From NCBI GenBank assembly GCA_021791235.1, contig JAJYXA010000370.1, positions 1-8,621 on the forward strand: a DNA stretch of 8,621 nt, read 5' to 3'. The stretch's first letter is position 1; every line of letters starts with the position of its first letter. The notes under the pieces are model-generated. The model was not told the DNA's origin. It saw only the letters and a list, made by a program, of their open reading frames with translations, and did not search any database. Made by a program: the position numbers and the translations under genes. Below are positions 6,739 through 8,621 of this stretch, in pieces. Source of the stretch: Pseudomonadota bacterium (lineage in GTDB: Bacteria > Pseudomonadota > Gammaproteobacteria > Burkholderiales > Thiobacillaceae).

Positions 6739-7149
6739 ATGCATTACACGCGCGACAACATGGCCGGCCTTCTGCGCAGCCACGACATCAATCCGACCCA
6801 TCAACGGATCGAGATTGCGTACGCGCTGTTTTCCCGCCAGGAGCACCTCTCGGCCGACCAGGTGATGGCGATCGTCAACACCCGCCACTCCGAAACCTCC
6901 AAGGCCACGGTCTACAACACGCTCAAGCTGTTCCTGGAAAAAGGCCTGGTGCGCGAAGTCATCGTCGACCCCAGCAAGGTGTTCTTCGACCCCAACACCA
7001 GCCCGCACCATCACCTCTATGAGGTCGACAGCGGCAAGCTGTCCGATATCGACGCCGAGCACGTGCAGATTTCCGGCCTGCCGCCGCTGCCGCCCGGCAT
7101 GGTGACCGAAGGCATCGACCTCATCGTGCGCGTCCGCCGCAAGGCGTGA
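6739..7149 (+). CDS. Fur-family transcriptional regulator, cysteine-free (Irr-like)
   Basis: The 136-residue protein has the Fur architecture: an N-terminal winged helix (about 4-83) with NPTHQRIEIAYAL (18-30) and the recognition helix SKATVYNTLKLF (54-65), then a short dimerisation and metal-binding domain. HHH (90-92) falls where Fur has its HHDH sensing motif, followed by EVDSGKLSDID (95-105) and E107-H108. There are no cysteines at all, so the CxxC structural zinc site of Fur, Zur and many PerR proteins is absent, as in Irr-type members. The co-effector (iron, manganese, heme or peroxide) cannot be decided. The ATG has AAGG only three bases upstream and lies at the predicted transcription start; M8 is an alternative start without a binding site. 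It diverges from hisD and is followed after 16 bases by a zinc-ribbon gene. Confidence 0.92.
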   Translation: MHYTRDNMAGLLRSHDINPTHQRIEIAYALFSRQEHLSADQVMAIVNTRHSETSKATVYNTLKLFLEKGLVREVIVDPSKVFFDPNTSPHHHLYEVDSGKLSDIDAEHVQISGLPPLPPGMVTEGIDLIVRVRRKA

Positions 7150-7165
7150 CACCTTCCGCCCGTCG

Positions 7166-7474
7166 ATGAAACGGGTCCACATCGCCCCCACCCTGCTCGA
7201 TGCCCAGCTCGCCGCTGATGCGCTGTCCAGTCTCGGCATCGTCACCCACATCCTCAACGCCAACGCCGCCGGCGCATTGGGCGAAGTGCCGTTCATGCAG
7301 GCGCAGCCCGAAGTGTGGGTCGACGATGATGCGCAGGAAGCGCGTGCGCGTGAGGCGCTGGCCGGATTACGCGACGCACGGCCGCGTGATGAAAAACCCT
7401 GTCCGCATTGCGGCGAGGTCAATCCCGGGAATTTTCTGAGCTGCTGGCACTGCGGTGGCGCGTTGCCCGACTGA
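7166..7474 (+). CDS. DUF2007-like protein with C-terminal zinc ribbon
   Basis: The 102-residue protein has two parts. Residues 1-68 (starting MKRVHIAPTLLDAQLAADALSS and including PEVWVDDDAQEARAREAL) resemble DUF2007, a small alpha/beta domain related to PII-like signalling proteins: an N-terminal beta strand, a helix, and a VWV strand followed by a helix. Residues 79-96 form a zinc ribbon with C79-x2-C82 and C93-x2-C96. It is probably a soluble cytoplasmic protein; its function is unknown. It follows the Fur-family gene by 16 bases on the same strand and is likely cotranscribed, although its ATG lacks a clear Shine-Dalgarno sequence. The domain name is from family memory and should be read as likely, not certain. 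Confidence 0.85.
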   Translation: MKRVHIAPTLLDAQLAADALSSLGIVTHILNANAAGALGEVPFMQAQPEVWVDDDAQEARAREALAGLRDARPRDEKPCPHCGEVNPGNFLSCWHCGGALPD

Positions 7475-7487
7475 ATCCCCCGCAATA

Positions 7488-7856
7488 TCAGAACGACTGC
7501 AGGTCTTTTTTCAGTGCTTCGAGGTGCTGTTGATACTGGCGCGCGAAAATCTGTTCCAGTTCGTCGATCGCCTCGACCGCCGCCACGCCGTGCACCAGAT
7601 GTCGCGTCATCTGCGCAGAGGCTTCATGGAAAATCTGGTTGCGCTCCAGCATGGGATAGGTCTGCATCAGGCGCTGAATCGCCTTGACCACGTTTTCCTG
7701 CTCGGGCCGCGGGATCGGCAGCGGTTCGGCAGGCGGCGCAGCAGCCATATCGGCGTCTTCCTTGCCGGCCAGAAACTCCGCGTAGTCCAGCAAGGCCTGC
7801 TGCCGCGATTCCGACAACGACCGGAAGATCGACACGAGACGCTTGCTGTCCCGCAT
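7488..7856 (-). CDS. Uncharacterised small helical protein
   Basis: I do not recognise a family for this 122-residue protein. It appears almost wholly helical: an N-terminal helix with the phrase FRSLSESRQQALLDYAEFL (11-29), a proline- and alanine-rich linker (38-51), then two or three helices to the C-terminus (52-122) rich in Q, E and H, suggestive of a helical bundle or coiled coil. There is no signal peptide or membrane segment. The frame is open up to 7910, but I choose the ATG at 7856-7854 because it overlaps the LysR stop by one base (TGATG), a standard coupled junction; the extra 18 residues would lie inside the LysR gene. It may act with, or be regulated alongside, that LysR protein. 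Its stop is 13 bases from that of the convergent zinc-ribbon gene. Confidence 0.8.
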   Translation of the reverse strand: MRDSKRLVSIFRSLSESRQQALLDYAEFLAGKEDADMAAAPPAEPLPIPRPEQENVVKAIQRLMQTYPMLERNQIFHEASAQMTRHLVHGVAAVEAIDELEQIFARQYQQHLEALKKDLQSF

Positions 7857-8621
7857 CAGCGACCGCGGCCCTTGACCGGACGTTTCAGCGGAATGACATC
7901 GATATTGCACTGCTGAAACTTGTTTTCGACGAAGCTGATGAAGGCGTCGAGCAGCTTGCTGCGGAATTTTTCAGGTGCATACACCATGGAAAGTTCGCGC
8001 GTCAGTCTGGGCGTCAACGGCACCGCAACCAGCGTGCCGAGCTGGATTTCCTTGGTGACCGTGGACGCCGACATGATGGCCACCCCGAGATTGGCCTCGA
8101 CCGCCCCCTTGATCGCCTCGCGGCTGCCCAACTCCATTTCGATATGCAGATCGTCCGGGTTGACGCCGTTGTCCTTGAAGAAATCGTCCACCACCTCGCG
8201 CGTGCCTGAACCATGCTCGCGAGACACATAGGGCTGCTCGGCAATATCGTGCGCATTCACGTTCGAACGCGAAGCCAGCGCATGATGGGGCGAACAGATC
8301 ATCACCAGTTCGTCTTCGCAACACGCCAGCGTGGTCAGGTTGGGATTGTGCGAAGGCGCCTCGATCAGGCCGACGTCGAGCGAATGATCGGCCACCTTGG
8401 CCGCCACCGTCTCCGAGTTGGCGACCGTGAGACGCGCCTGCACCTGCGGGAAGCGCTCCTTGAATTCACCCAGAATGCGCGGAAGCTGGTACTCGGCAAT
8501 GGTGGTGGAAGCCCCGATCATCAGGGGACCCGTCACCTGGCCGGTCAGTTCGCCCACGCGCGCTTCCATCTCGCCGGTCAAGGCCAGGATGCGCTCGGCG
8601 TAACCCAGCACCAGATCGCCC
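7856..8621 (-). CDS. LysR-type transcriptional regulator, CysL-like effector domain (partial)
   Basis: The gene runs off the right edge, so its N-terminal DNA-binding helix-turn-helix is missing. About 255 residues remain: the end of the linker helix (LGYAERILALTGEMEARVGEL) and the complete periplasmic-binding-like effector domain. VTGPLMIGASTTIAEYQLPRIL is the usual opening of this domain in CysL/YeiE-like members, followed by DVGLIEAP, ELVMICSPHHAL, YVSREHGSGTRE and NLGVAIMSA. Relatives in this group regulate sulfur assimilation, sulfite response or carbon metabolism, but the ligand is not deducible. The C-terminus is basic (KRPVKGRGR). The apparent start at about 8611 is an internal GTG, not the real start. 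It overlaps the downstream small gene by one base. Confidence 0.92.
   Translation of the reverse strand, partial: GDLVLGYAERILALTGEMEARVGELTGQVTGPLMIGASTTIAEYQLPRILGEFKERFPQVQARLTVANSETVAAKVADHSLDVGLIEAPSHNPNLTTLACCEDELVMICSPHHALASRSNVNAHDIAEQPYVSREHGSGTREVVDDFFKDNGVNPDDLHIEMELGSREAIKGAVEANLGVAIMSASTVTKEIQLGTLVAVPLTPRLTRELSMVYAPEKFRSKLLDAFISFVENKFQQCNIDVIPLKRPVKGRGR

Noticed and set aside
5286..7022. A 578-residue open frame on the plus strand opposite hisD and running into the regulator gene
   Set aside because: It is antisense to the complete, motif-verified hisD, is rich in R, H, Q and A as expected of a GC-rich shadow frame, and ends inside the Fur-family gene in another frame.
6559..7485. 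A 308-residue minus-strand open frame opposite the regulator and zinc-ribbon genes
   Set aside because: The plus-strand genes have recognisable domains, and the minus frame also crosses the divergent promoter and the hisD start.
7857..7910. An 18-residue longer start for the small helical protein
   Set aside because: It would lie wholly inside the LysR coding region, while the ATG at 7856 forms a usual TGATG junction.

Overview
The window looks like the chromosome of a GC-rich betaproteobacterium, possibly a Thiobacillus-like or related autotrophic lineage. I infer this from the gene order (his genes, then a HIT protein, then tatA-tatB, a neighbourhood typical of Betaproteobacteria) and from protein style. 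The species is not proven. Most of the window is ordinary core metabolism, and I found no phage, insertion sequence, CRISPR array, or tRNA or rRNA gene.

Region 1 (1-6584, minus strand) is one long, tightly packed operon read right to left: hisD, hisC, hisB, hisH, hisA, hisF, hisI, hisE, a HIT-family nucleotide hydrolase, tatA, and the first codons of tatB at the left edge. Six of the ten junctions are stop/start overlaps (ATGA or GTGA), which suggests translational coupling. HisE, HisI, HisA, HisH/HisF, HisB, HisC and HisD cover histidine synthesis from phosphoribosyl-ATP onward. HisG, which makes phosphoribosyl-ATP, is not at the head of the operon, and the histidinol-phosphate phosphatase is also not here. 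Known catalytic residues are intact in every enzyme.

Between tatA and tatB lies a 70-base palindromic, heptad-repeated element (21-90). It supplies the tatA stop codon and ends 6 bases before the tatB ATG. It is the least ordinary structure in the window.

Region 2 (6585-7474) is a 154-base divergent promoter region followed by two plus-strand genes: a cysteine-free Fur-family regulator with an HHH motif, and a DUF2007-like protein with a C-terminal zinc ribbon. The best promoter for the regulator would start transcription almost exactly at its ATG, so the mRNA may be leaderless.

Region 3 (7488-8621, minus strand) is a LysR-type regulator with a CysL-like effector domain, cut by the right edge. 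It overlaps by one base a small uncharacterised helical protein. These converge on the zinc-ribbon gene with only 13 bases between stop codons.
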